A DNA stretch of 17,530 nt from Trachipleistophora hominis (taxonomy: Eukaryota > Microsporidia > Pleistophoridae): contig JH993973.1 in assembly GCA_000316135.1 (NCBI GenBank), positions 7,868-25,397 of the forward strand, read 5' to 3'. Shown piece after piece: positions 7,002 to 16,122 of this stretch. The position numbers and the translations under genes are program-made. The notes under the pieces are model-generated. The model worked only from the letters and a program-made list of their open reading frames with translations, searched no databases and had not been told where the DNA came from. Each line of letters opens with the position of its first letter. The first letter of the stretch is position 1.

Positions 7002-7292
7002 ATGATTAAGAATAGTACTCATAGAAAAGGCCTAATAATAGATCGACCCTTTCTGTATGGTTCAGTTTTCACACATACAAAACATCAAGATGGTTTTACC
7101 AGAATTGGCCAAAATATTTTATTAAAATATAAATAGTTTTTTGCCGGTTGCTTGATATGGGATGAAATCAATAGATTCAATATAATTTTAATTAATTATG
7201 AATATAAAGTAAACGAAACATTTACAAAAAGAAAACAAGGATTTAGATTTGTACTGTGTGTAATGAGTTACTCCTTATTTATAAAATATTGA
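7002..7292 (+). pseudogene. Broken YEATS-domain-like gene
   Basis: From ATG 7002 the frame reads a basic head, then DRPFLYGSV and QDGFTR, matching the start of YEATS domains (R/K-P-I-V-Y-G-N-V, then D-G-H-T-H-x-W). YEATS proteins such as Yaf9, GAS41 and Taf14 read acylated histones in NuA4, SWR1 and TFIID. The frame hits TAG at 7134-7136 after 44 residues. In the same frame a further 51 codons are open to TGA at 7290, including INRFNIIL and GFRFVLCV, which only loosely fit the later beta-strands. The Trp after GHTH is not in frame, though a TGG exists at 7106 in another frame, so a lost base is also possible. It is either a decayed gene, a sequence error or a short gene of other nature. The intact C-run promoter suggests recent loss. 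Confidence 0.35.
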
Positions 7293-8616
7293 ATCATGAT
7301 ATTTGTTCAAATCTTGTACGTAATTTAAGCAAACCCTCAAGATCGATTGGTAAGGAGTAACGATATTTGTATATTTAGTGAACTTGCAGCCAAAACATAC
7401 TGATTTGTTTCTCTTGTTAAGAATATACACTACACGTGATTAATATAATCGTAATGGTATCTCATAAAAGTATTAAATAATATTATATAATTTCATAATT
7501 CATTTTTATACTCTGCTTCTCCATGTTTGTCAGATTATTTTACCGTTGCTTTCAACAATTCATAATATTCCTATTTCGTTAGTTATTTAAATTATTTAGC
7601 CGTGATGTATAAAAATATATAAACAACACATTAATAAACAGCCTGTGATCACTTTGAGATTCAGGGGGTACATAATATCAATATGACAGGTTTTAATGAT
7701 CTGCATTTATCTTACGATATAACAATAACACTGCACATCAAACATTAACAAATTAAATAAAATATTACGTTATGATGAAATCTAATATTTTTTGAGTTAC
7801 TAATTTTATGGGATGTATTACCAAAAAAAGGAATATAAAACTGTTCTTAAAGTATTTGTGCGAGTGGTATTTGATTATTACTTGACTTTCTTGTATATTA
7901 CTTAAATTCAATTTAAATTTTCGTTGAGGTAGTATATTGTCATAACCAAAGCTGGTACTGCTTATTTTGTCAAAACACGTGTAATATCAAAGTTTGTGTG
8001 CCGTAGTCCTAGAATTTTGCGAACCAGAAGAGTGTGTTTGGTTGGGTGATATGCTGTATGGTGATAATTAAACTGGCTTTTAATAAAAAAAGTCATGGAA
8101 TTTTATTTTTAAAATAATTTATTTCCATCTTATACTTTGAATTGTAAATTTATCTGAAAAATTAGACAACATAAAAATATATTCCTCAATTTCATTAAGG
8201 AAGATAAAATACGATTATATGTTTGATGATACAATATGTGCTTAAAAACACTTGTTCAACCATATCACCATTAATAACCTATTAACGTTAACAAACACAA
8301 AGTAATATTTGATTTAACAATTTTTGAACGTTTTTTTACTAAAAGCGTTTATTCATCACCACTACACATTTCAACCATTGTTTGAACACCGTGGTCCTAT
8401 AGAAATAGCACTTTTGATAAGCGTTGTAAAAATGTGCCTCGAGTCCTTCCTAAAGTACTTAATAATGGAATTAATGATTAAAATACTTCACATCATTTTG
8501 GTCTAAGAGGAAGTGACAGTATAATATGTGATTACATGAATGTATAATTCCCCATAAAATTGAGAAAATGAAAATAATCTAAACATATAAATAGTTTAAA
8601 ATAGTATAATAGTATT
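7293..8616. other. AT-rich spacer, no gene supported
   Basis: About 1.3 kb of AT-rich sequence. A 60-codon frame at 8324-8506 starts only at TTG, has no C-run and shows no motif. A patch at about 8004-8060 shares ACCARAAGAGTG-like sequence with 3798-3830. Otherwise I see nothing. Confidence 0.55.
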
Positions 8617-8621
8617 TTATT
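8616..8621 (-). terminator. AATAAA overlapping the RFC stop codon
   Basis: On the minus strand the TAA stop (8617-8619) lies inside AATAAA, so the poly(A) signal and stop codon coincide. Importin-beta and the 706-819 gene tail show the same overlap. Confidence 0.5.
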
Positions 8622-9678
8622 TCCTTTGCAAGAGTAACATCACAGCTATTACGTATGCTTCAAGGTGAAATATACTTTTAGTTCCGAGAGTTATCCTACA
8701 ATCATATTTTGCGGTCAGCGTGCACAAATTATGATATTCAGTCTGTTTCACTGTGGACATCAAAGTCTCAAACAAAGCCTTAAGTATCAACCTAGGAGGT
8801 ATACATTTAATCAACAGCTCATTTAGGTGTGATCTAATATTCATAACCACCGTATTAGATTGTTCCTTTACCATCATTTTAACCATATCTGTAACAACAG
8901 TCTCCCATTCTAATTTAAACTCACCTTCTTGCTTTTTTAAGCGCTTCGTCTTTTCTTCGCCCGTGCTATTCAACTGCATTCTTTGTAAAAAGAACAGTGC
9001 TCTTCTAAAATTACCGTGTGAATCACTTATTATCTGTTTTAGTGTTTTCTCATCGCTGCCAATACATTCTACGTCATTTATTTCTGATAACGTTTTAAGA
9101 AGCACATCAGAAGATGCCACGGTCACTCGTAAACAGAGCATTCTGCTCTTTATAGGATCAATTATCCCGGTCGTATCATTACATATCATTATCATCCTGA
9201 AATTATCTACATACGTTTCTACCGTACGTCTTAAAGCAGCCTGTGCATCCTTAGTCATCTTTTCAGCCTTTGTTATCACAATAAGCTTTAACTTCTCCGA
9301 CTTTGTCCTGGATATTAAACTGAGTATCGGTTTGGTCTCTGCCATTTTCTTAATTACGTCTTGTATCACGTCCTTGTCTTTAAAATTATAATCCGATGGA
9401 CATATTTCTACGTATTCCTCTGATTCTACGTAGGAGATCGTGATCTTTTTATCGCTTGAACTAACCACCTCGATGCTTCTGTGGTGTGTTTTGGGTTGCT
9501 TGCCGAACAAATGGTTGATAAATGCGTAAACAAGGGTCCGCTTGCCACAACCTGGCCTGCCATGAACTATTAGGTGAGGAATTGTTGATAATGTAAAATT
9601 TTTGAGATTACTTGCATGTTTCCTGTTGAATTGAATATCGTCCAGTGTTTTCGGCTGATATTTTTGGTCCAACAGCAT
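8617..9678 (-). CDS. RFC5: Replication factor C small subunit, human RFC3 / yeast Rfc5 type
   Basis: The product is a 353-residue AAA+ subunit of the RFC clamp loader, which opens PCNA and places it on primed DNA during nuclear replication. Features in order: DQKYQPKTLDDI near the N-terminus, P-loop GRPGCGKRT (40-48), Walker B-like LIVITKAEKMTKDAQAALRR (132-151), SRM (178-180) in place of the usual SRC, NFRRALFFLQ (223-232), and a C-terminal collar with CIPPRLILKALFE and LGTKSIFHLEAYV. Human RFC3 has the same succession (GPSGAGKKT, LTEVDKLTKDAQHALRR, CIPPEIIMKGLL, LGSKAIYHLEAFV) and nearly the same length. The degenerate P-loop tail and Walker B fit this subunit class, which contributes little to ATP hydrolysis. 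Start ATG 9678 lies 5 nt after CCCCC, and AATAAA overlaps the stop. RFC5 is the yeast name; the human orthologue is RFC3. Confidence 0.93.
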   Translation of the reverse strand: MLLDQKYQPKTLDDIQFNRKHASNLKNFTLSTIPHLIVHGRPGCGKRTLVYAFINHLFGKQPKTHHRSIEVVSSSDKKITISYVESEEYVEICPSDYNFKDKDVIQDVIKKMAETKPILSLISRTKSEKLKLIVITKAEKMTKDAQAALRRTVETYVDNFRMIMICNDTTGIIDPIKSRMLCLRVTVASSDVLLKTLSEINDVECIGSDEKTLKQIISDSHGNFRRALFFLQRMQLNSTGEEKTKRLKKQEGEFKLEWETVVTDMVKMMVKEQSNTVVMNIRSHLNELLIKCIPPRLILKALFETLMSTVKQTEYHNLCTLTAKYDCRITLGTKSIFHLEAYVIAVMLLLQRK

Positions 9679-9683
9679 TCACT

Positions 9684-9688
9684 GGGGG
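9684..9688 (-). promoter_or_regulatory. CCCCC start-site motif of the RFC gene
   Basis: On the minus strand ATATTCAA is followed by CCCCC and, 5 nt later, the ATG. The TCAACCCC core is shared with the V-ATPase B promoter. Confidence 0.6.
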
Positions 9689-11228
9689 TTGAATATCATT
9701 TTCATTTTTTGTGGAAGGATCTTCCATAAAACACCAGACACGATTTATCTGCAAATTTGAAAATGTAAAGGTAAATTATTTTAAAAATAACTATACGATC
9801 ATCATTAGTGTTAATTAAAGAGGATACTTTATTTAATGTGGACATGAGGGGTACTACTTTCAACAATTAGATCAACTAAAAATAGATTGTCTACAAAATG
9901 CTGATCTATGAATCAAAGGCTGAACAGGGTATGGTAGATACTAACGCACTGGGAAGAGCATGTTAATAGGTCTTGGATAGAATCTTCAATTAATTAAATA
10001 CGTCTTTTCAACAAAAAATGCTTGTGATTTTACAGGCATTAATTCAAGGAGAAGATTTACTTACAATGCAAAATCTTAACAAATGATAAACCATTAAAAA
10101 CAATTTTCCGTGCTCTACAATTATAGATATAACATAATGAAAATTATTTCATACTCTACTACTCACAAATCCTCTCTATTTCATGAAAATGCTTTAGTCA
10201 TCATTTACCATTCCTATATCGTATTTTTTTATATTTTATTCTCAGCATCACTTTTGTACAAACAACGAGCAAGTACAGCTCAAAGATTTGTGTTTGTTCA
10301 ATGATAACTCCTGAGAATATCCTACAAGCTCAATATATAAATTAAAATTAAATTAGACTCTACTTTTTCCTTGTTTTATCCTCACACCAGTTTAAATTAT
10401 ATTATCAGGATTAAAAAATGTACATGGATATAGTAGACGTGATTGTTGAAGAGGCATATTTTATCAAATAAGTACTTGTGTCGAAAAAGTAAAATAAAAC
10501 GTTGTAAACTCAGTTTATTTTTGTTTTTATTTCTGTATTGCTATCAAAAGAGGTTCTTTCACATCAATCTTTGATAAATTAACTTTCTATGACAATCATT
10601 ATAAAGATCTATTTTTGGGATGTATACACGTAAAAATTTTACTGCTTTTTATATACTATGCATGTAATTTAGTCCTATGAATATTTTTGTACTAAAAATC
10701 AATTTATTTATCTCCTTCATACATAATACCGTAAAATTTTCAGAGAACGGCCTTTTGTGTAATTCTTCTGATGCGTATAATGCAAGATAATGAAACATCG
10801 ATGTAAAACTACGCGGATTATGTCTTGGAAATGTTTTACAGCCCATGATAGACACTAAAGCTAGAGTTTGTGAATACAAACAGATATATTCTGTTTAATT
10901 ATATCGTAACATATTTCTACATTTAGATGGTTCTATCCAAAGAATTGATTCAAATTAAAATCTTCTACACTAAGACAGAGAAAAGAAATTCTCAAAATAA
11001 TAACTGCCTGTTATACACCATATATTCGTTTATTATCCATTGATATGGCAAAAATATTTCATAACGCTTGTGAAGCACCATCAATGAGTGGTATACAACA
11101 TAATATCATCCAACAAGAAGCACAAAGGCATTTCTCGATATGACATAAATTACGGTGGTATGTTTCATAAGTAAGGACAGCACTTAAAATAATTCAATTC
11201 ACGAGAAAATTAAGCAAAAAATTTTTGA
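9689..11228. other. AT-rich spacer with one repeat copy, no gene supported
   Basis: About 1.5 kb. It contains dispersed repeat copy B (9908-10000). A 76-codon minus-strand frame (10649-10879) has an ATG but no C-run upstream and no recognisable motif, although 10740-10870 is slightly less AT-rich than its surroundings. Nothing else stands out. Confidence 0.5.
9908..10000. repeat. Dispersed repeat copy B, uninterrupted
   Basis: These 93 bp match copy A (3943-4103) once the 68-bp extra segment in copy A is removed: 37 nt plus 56 nt in both. Identity is high at both ends (ATGAATCAAAGG; TCAATTAATTAAATA). The family is unknown; it is non-coding. Confidence 0.58.
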
Positions 11229-11232
11229 CCCC
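11229..11232 (+). promoter_or_regulatory. CCCC start-site motif of the stalk protein gene
   Basis: AAATTTTTGA is followed by CCCC and 7 nt later by ATG 11240. The AT box plus C-run is the clearest plus-strand example in the window. The motif lies 3' of an in-frame TTG at 11225, which is therefore not a start. Confidence 0.6.
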
Positions 11233-11239
11233 TTATTCA

Positions 11240-11566
11240 ATGTCCGCCGAGAAAATAGAAAATATTTATCCGCTTGCTGCGCTACTTCTGCACGAGTGTG
11301 GTCAAGATATTACGAAGGAGGGAATGAAAGGAATATTTGATTACGTTAAAGCTGAGTGTCAGCCCAAGTTGGCTGAGCTTTACAGTGTTGATAAGGAGAG
11401 GATGGAGGGTATATATTCAATGCTGATGCAGGCACCGGCTGCTGCTTCTGAAGCTGTAGTTACGGATGGAGCAGCGAAAAAAGAGGAGGCGAAGCCTAAG
11501 GAAGAAGCAGCTCCGGCTGCGACTGAAGATGTCGATTTGTTTGGTGATGATGATCTCTTTGGATGA
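11240..11566 (+). CDS. 60S acidic ribosomal protein P1/P2 family
   Basis: The product is a 108-residue stalk protein of the large ribosomal subunit; P1/P2 dimers recruit translational GTPases. Residues 5-63 form the helical N-terminal domain, with IYPLAALLLHECGQDITKEGM resembling the P1 start (IYSALILHDDEVTVTEDKI). Residues 64-96 are the Ala/Lys/Glu-rich hinge (APAAASEA, KKEEAKPKEEAAPAA). The C-terminus is DVDLFGDDDLFG rather than the near-universal SDDDMGFGLFD of P proteins. The length and three-part layout are normal for the family. DVDLFG also occurs in the acidic region of eEF1B beta subunits, but the exchange-factor domain is absent. P1 is favoured over P2 by the N-terminus, with moderate confidence. 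The C-run before the ATG and AATAAA just after the stop mark both ends. Confidence 0.82.
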   Translation: MSAEKIENIYPLAALLLHECGQDITKEGMKGIFDYVKAECQPKLAELYSVDKERMEGIYSMLMQAPAAASEAVVTDGAAKKEEAKPKEEAAPAATEDVDLFGDDDLFG

Positions 11567-11569
11567 GTG

Positions 11570-11575
11570 AATAAA
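11570..11575 (+). terminator. AATAAA just after the stalk gene stop
   Basis: AATAAA begins 4 nt after the TGA (11564-11566), implying a very short 3' UTR. Confidence 0.5.
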
Positions 11576-13532
11576 GGAGATACTTTATGAAATTTGTATT
11601 ATTTGGTTCATTTGGAGATAGAAAACTATGTTTATTACGTTTTTTATTAATTAAGCGATTACTACCATTTTTATAGGATTTTCTCGTAAAATATTACATT
11701 TTTATTTGTAACTCTGGTTGGTCCAGCAGTGCCATGGATATATGTGTTTGATTGAAGATTTGTTGATCAAATGCAGGTAAAAGTTTTCGTTTTAATTAGC
11801 GTTATAAATAAAATTTCTTCGTTCGTTTCGTTTTGTTATTTAATGGGTAAATAAAACCTTAAGAAACGGCTGTCCAGCAGTTACCCTGTTAAATACACCA
11901 CGTTATATTCATTTTCATGATTATTTTATTTTTTAAACGTGTTATTTTCGTTTATAAAAGTAAAAATAGGTCTTCCCTGTTTGTAATGACATTATATTGT
12001 GTCAAAAGCTGATACAATGTGAAGAATGCTTTGATTGATCGAGTAATAATTCATAGTTTAAACGATTATTAAATCAAATAATACTGTAAAGCTAATAAAC
12101 AGGCTGATAGTGTTGCTATAATTAACATTAAGCTCCACTATCAAAAATATTTTTATTAATCGATCCTGTACAATAAAGCAGATATGCACATATCACGACA
12201 GTTATGTTTGCAATTATACCTTTAACTCGTCTATCAATACGAGAATTACCACTTTATGTTTTTATAAGCGCAAACGTCGTTAGATACTAAAAATAAATTT
12301 TCTTTAATCTTTAAAATAGCAACGAATTTAACAAATAAAAATAAAATTTGCTTATTACATGAATTTTACCCACTCTGTTACAATACATCGTTTACAGGCA
12401 AATCTATGGTAGGTAATTATTAAACCGTTTTTTTAATTTGTAGTTCATAAGGAACGTAAAAACTCTTAAATACTTGAATAAACTGTAATAGAAGTAATAG
12501 TGTTGAGATAACCAATGATCTATTATATGCAAGAGAAAAAATGTAAATCTTTTTCTTCCAAAAGTGATACTGATTCTTAGCGACGTGGTTTATTATGTAC
12601 CAATTTATTTTTCATTTTACGAAAGTAACTTTTAAGCAATATTGAGATACTTACCATAAAAATGTGGATATACTAAAACACTGCACCTTCAAGCTCTGAT
12701 GCACGTAACAGGCCACTGATTTGTTTTACTAGGAAATTTTCCAAAATACTAAAATCTTAGCAACAAAAAAACACGCTGAAACTATTTAGCATAATATACC
12801 ACTCTATTGGTATTTTAATTGTAAGTTAGTTAATATAGTAATAAGTTCTGACCAGCAGTACCGTTTTCTTATTTTTTATTCTTACATCAGTTATGTGATC
12901 TTCGTTTATTCTCGACATACTTCTGCTAACATATTATTATTCCATTTAATAGAACATTGATCTGTCCAAAATATAATTTTATTTTCTGTTCTTTATAGTT
13001 TTTAAATGTTTATTCCTACTCAAAAATTATCTTTTAATTATCATTGGTACAATATGATGAATATTTTTTGGAAAGAGTATCGCAGAATAGCCTATAGTTT
13101 TCTATCATATAAGAAAATAGATAAAATTTTAATTTAAATAAAGTAAACATTATTTATTTAGAGCAATTATTTTTTTGCAGTTTAATTTATGGGGATATAA
13201 CGATGAAGGTATATAATTTCCCATTTTACCTATGTATATATAAATTTGCTGCCATTATATAAATATCATAGAAAATAATTTCTCTTATTGTGCTATCTAT
13301 AGAAATATATTATCCTACTACAAAAAACTTTCTTGTTCGTAATATCCTTTTATTTAAATCGGCCTTCTTAACATAATCGCACGAATAGTCCGTGGTTCGG
13401 ACCAGACACTCTGTATAGACAGGATACATAACCAAATACTAGGGCATTATAGACAATCGAAAGTCAATTCCTGTAAAATTATACCAAATTATAACCACCA
13501 ACAATTTTTTAATTTGAATTTTAAAATGGTAG
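11576..13532. other. AT-rich spacer, no gene seen
   Basis: About 2 kb, the longest gene-free stretch. The 8-mer CCAGCAGT occurs three times (11723-11730, 11874-11881, 12852-12859), each in a short GC-richer context. A GC-richer patch at 13378-13425 includes a small hairpin, GTCCG/CGGAC (13388-13402). I see no tRNA: no T-loop with a paired stem. Confidence 0.55.
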
Positions 13533-13535
13533 CCC
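13533..13535 (+). promoter_or_regulatory. CCC start-site motif of importin-beta
   Basis: TTTGAATTTTAAAATGGTAG is followed by CCC and, 8 nt later, ATG 13544. An in-frame ATG at 13526 lies upstream of the C-run and is probably not used. Confidence 0.42.
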
Positions 13536-13543
13536 TGCGTTTT

Positions 13544-15751
13544 ATGACGAATAACAAAAATTACCAAATGCTTACAGAAGATGAGTTACAGACCGAAATT
13601 ATTACATGCATACCTTCATTTGTGCATCCTGATCAGGCAAAGAGAAAGGAAGTGGAGGAGACATTTGTTAAAATGAGCACAAACAGTAGGTACCTGTACG
13701 TTTTATCGAAAATGTATGCCTCTGATCCAAGGAATTACTTCTTGACGGGTGTCTTACTACGCAATTCGCTGATGGCAACTGATCCAACACTAAAAAAACG
13801 AATAGAAGAGAAATACGCCAGCAGCACGAACAAGGAGGAGCTCAAGAGCAATCTGATGAAAATGAGCGATGATATTTCGATCGACTGTATTGCACGTATA
13901 GCATCGTTAGAGCTTATGAAAAACGAGTGGCCCGATTTTTTTAAGGTTGCCAGCACTCGTTCCATCGTTCTAGCCATTTTATACCTGAGAGACGAAAATT
14001 TTGATTTTTCAAATCACCTAGAGGTGATATATCAGAGACTTTATACCGAGCCTGGCAATCTTTTGAAGGTTATTTTCATCTTTAGGAACAGGTTATCAAC
14101 TGACAGACTCAATCACATTCTGAAGATGTGCATTGAAATGTCGGATATTCCTGGATTAACGACCGTTTTTGACAATTTTTACGAATTCGTTGTTGATCGA
14201 AATTTGTATTTTACCTTCGTAAATTCATTAGCCGACAAGCAGCCTGCACATGTTATAAAGTTTTACGAGGTGCTTGACTGTCATCAGTGTCCCTTCGAGG
14301 CCAGCACGCTCTTCAGGCACTTGGAGAGTGCGGATGCTCAGATTGTTCACTCAGCTACAAATTTGTTATGTAATTTCTTTGATAAGCTGTTTGTTGAGAA
14401 ACGGAAGGAATACCTGCCCTACCAGGATCGATGCATGTTGGAGATAAAGGCGTATTTAAACAACAATGAAAAGAAAGATTCGTTTGTTTTAATGCTCGGG
14501 TGCTGTCCGAATGCATACAAACAGTGTTACTTAGATGTTTTGATACAGAAGAACGCGTTTTGGCCGCTTTCTAGGCTTGCCGAGCAGAGATTTGATGATT
14601 TGGCCGTTTGTTTACCGCAGATAGTGAAATGCTGCTTAATTGCAATTGACAAGGATGTCAATGAGGATGCATGCCAGCTCCTGCAGGTTCTCTCCCAGCA
14701 GGTAGACGGCGAACAGTATGAAAATGAGCTTTCCTTCTGTTTTATTGACATTCTAAACACTCTTGTGCTTACATCAGAACGAATTAATTACACTGAGTAC
14801 GAGAAAAGGGCTGCTTTGTTCAATGCACTTATCGAAACCGTGAAGGGCTGCGCCGATTCACAACGGGCCGGGCTTGAAAAGCTCCTGTTCTACTTGATAA
14901 GCAAAGTTAAGGAGAGCCTTAAGATTGTTGATTCTCTAAATATGAACGAATTTTTGATTTTGGAGGATATTCTGACATATTATTTAAGCTTGATTGAAGA
15001 GCTTCTCAGGAAACAGAAGGAGACGCAGTATATCGAGGCAGTCTACGATATTTACTACGATGTGCTCAATCTTAGGCGAATAAGCAGTCTGGTCGGCGAT
15101 GTGTACATATCGCTGTCAGCGCTTATAACAGAGCACTCGTTTTTCTTAGGAAAAATGGACGAATTGGTACAGTTCATTGTAAGGGACATAAAATACAAAC
15201 GGGGCTACGACATTTTTACGTTTAAAGCAGCGCTTCTGCTCATAGGGGATATTTCGCAGGTTCTGTCCAAGGGAATCCTCAAGTACTCCTTCTTGACCGA
15301 ACTGCTTCTGAACAATCTGAGCTCAGAACACGTTCAAAGAAGTGTAAAACCGGTGCTGTTATCGGTATTAGGTGATTTAGTGTTTGCAATGGGAACATCG
15401 TATGCACATAAAGATCTTACATGCCTGATGCTCGCTGAAATACTGAGACTGGACAGAAGCCTTGACATTCTATTTATAGATGATTTGAAGAGAAGTGCAC
15501 TGATCCTCTTGGATACACTTCTGATTACCTTTGAGAGGGAGATTGATGAAGGATTAGTGGTGGGATTTCTTGCACGCGTTTCTTCAGAGGATGAACGAAA
15601 CCATTCGCTAAGGCAGCTGCTTGATCTCACATACGATTATGTCTCTATCTATGGCGTGAATGGGCATTTAGATGTTATTAATGAAATTATAGGCAAAGGT
15701 AGACAAGGAAACATTGATAAAACTGACCAGTTATTGAGTTTGATTAAATAA
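13544..15751 (+). CDS. Importin subunit beta-1 (karyopherin Kap95-like)
   Basis: The product is a 735-residue, all-helical HEAT-repeat protein; importin-beta carries importin-alpha and cargo through nuclear pores and is released by RanGTP. The N-terminus fits Kap95: TEDELQTEII, HPDQAKRKEVEETFVKM (compare SPDxxxRxxxExxL), LTGVLLRNSLMATDP (compare AxLxLKNxLxSKD), then ISIDCIARIASLELMKNEWPDFF (compare the Kap95 run ending ELPHGAWPELM). The rest continues as amphipathic helices with little sequence identity I can recall. Yeast Kap95 is 861 residues, so about 125 are missing, as is common in microsporidia. Other karyopherin-beta family members remain possible. Three in-frame ATGs (13526, 13544, 13568) precede the conserved part; 13544 is chosen because it follows the CCC motif. 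The stop codon overlaps AATAAA. Confidence 0.85.
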   Translation: MTNNKNYQMLTEDELQTEIITCIPSFVHPDQAKRKEVEETFVKMSTNSRYLYVLSKMYASDPRNYFLTGVLLRNSLMATDPTLKKRIEEKYASSTNKEELKSNLMKMSDDISIDCIARIASLELMKNEWPDFFKVASTRSIVLAILYLRDENFDFSNHLEVIYQRLYTEPGNLLKVIFIFRNRLSTDRLNHILKMCIEMSDIPGLTTVFDNFYEFVVDRNLYFTFVNSLADKQPAHVIKFYEVLDCHQCPFEASTLFRHLESADAQIVHSATNLLCNFFDKLFVEKRKEYLPYQDRCMLEIKAYLNNNEKKDSFVLMLGCCPNAYKQCYLDVLIQKNAFWPLSRLAEQRFDDLAVCLPQIVKCCLIAIDKDVNEDACQLLQVLSQQVDGEQYENELSFCFIDILNTLVLTSERINYTEYEKRAALFNALIETVKGCADSQRAGLEKLLFYLISKVKESLKIVDSLNMNEFLILEDILTYYLSLIEELLRKQKETQYIEAVYDIYYDVLNLRRISSLVGDVYISLSALITEHSFFLGKMDELVQFIVRDIKYKRGYDIFTFKAALLLIGDISQVLSKGILKYSFLTELLLNNLSSEHVQRSVKPVLLSVLGDLVFAMGTSYAHKDLTCLMLAEILRLDRSLDILFIDDLKRSALILLDTLLITFEREIDEGLVVGFLARVSSEDERNHSLRQLLDLTYDYVSIYGVNGHLDVINEIIGKGRQGNIDKTDQLLSLIK

Positions 15752-15752
15752 A
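15747..15752 (+). terminator. AATAAA overlapping the importin-beta stop codon
   Basis: The TAA stop (15749-15751) lies inside AATAAA, the same arrangement as in the RFC gene. Confidence 0.5.
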
Positions 15753-16122
15753 AGCGTGTTATATTGACGGGCCTTGGTTTTTATTGCCATTTAGTTTGAT
15801 TTTATATTGTTCTGGATAGTTACGCGTAGGATAACCTTGCCTGCTGGTTAAACGTAGTTTCTTATATGATCAGCGAATTAATCTAAGATACAGAGTATAA
15901 CCGTCAGAATAATCAAAGTATTTAATTTTTGCTTGATTTTATAGGCCATTTAATCCCGATCTACATTGAAGAACCAACCGTAATGCCTAGCATGACACAG
16001 ATTTTTTTGAGTAAAAGATGGTTTAATATCTTCTTCGTACACACTACCTAATCAACTAAGTCTTCTGATCCGCTGGGACCAACCATATGGCCCGACGTGG
16101 GACATTAAAAAATTAAAGGCCG
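15753..16122. other. Spacer before the 72-residue gene
   Basis: About 370 bp, a little less AT-rich than the other spacers. CCC at 15967-15969 precedes a 22-codon frame (15983-16051), too short to call. CCAACC occurs at 15974-15979 and again at 16079-16084, followed by ATG in both cases. A CCC at 16091-16093 and a GGG at 16099-16101 may serve the gene at 16123. Confidence 0.45.

Noticed and set aside
7304..7316. TTCAAAT, resembling a tRNA T-loop
   Set aside because: The flanking five bases do not pair and no acceptor, D or anticodon stems can be drawn.
8324..8506. 60-codon frame in spacer
   Set aside because: It starts only at TTG, lacks a C-run, and is hydrophobic without a recognisable pattern.
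8753..9391. 212-codon open frame antisense to RFC
   Set aside because: It is fully contained in a clear RFC gene and has no motif of its own.
10110..10304. 64-codon plus-strand frame
   Set aside because: It starts at a non-ATG codon, reflects AT-rich composition, and has no promoter motif or family resemblance.
10649..10879. 76-codon minus-strand frame
   Set aside because: It has an ATG, but no upstream C-run, no motif and no neighbour context. It could be decayed coding sequence but cannot be supported.
13735..15630. Minus-strand frames at 13735-13977, 14527-14760 and 15334-15630
   Set aside because: All are shadows inside the importin-beta gene.
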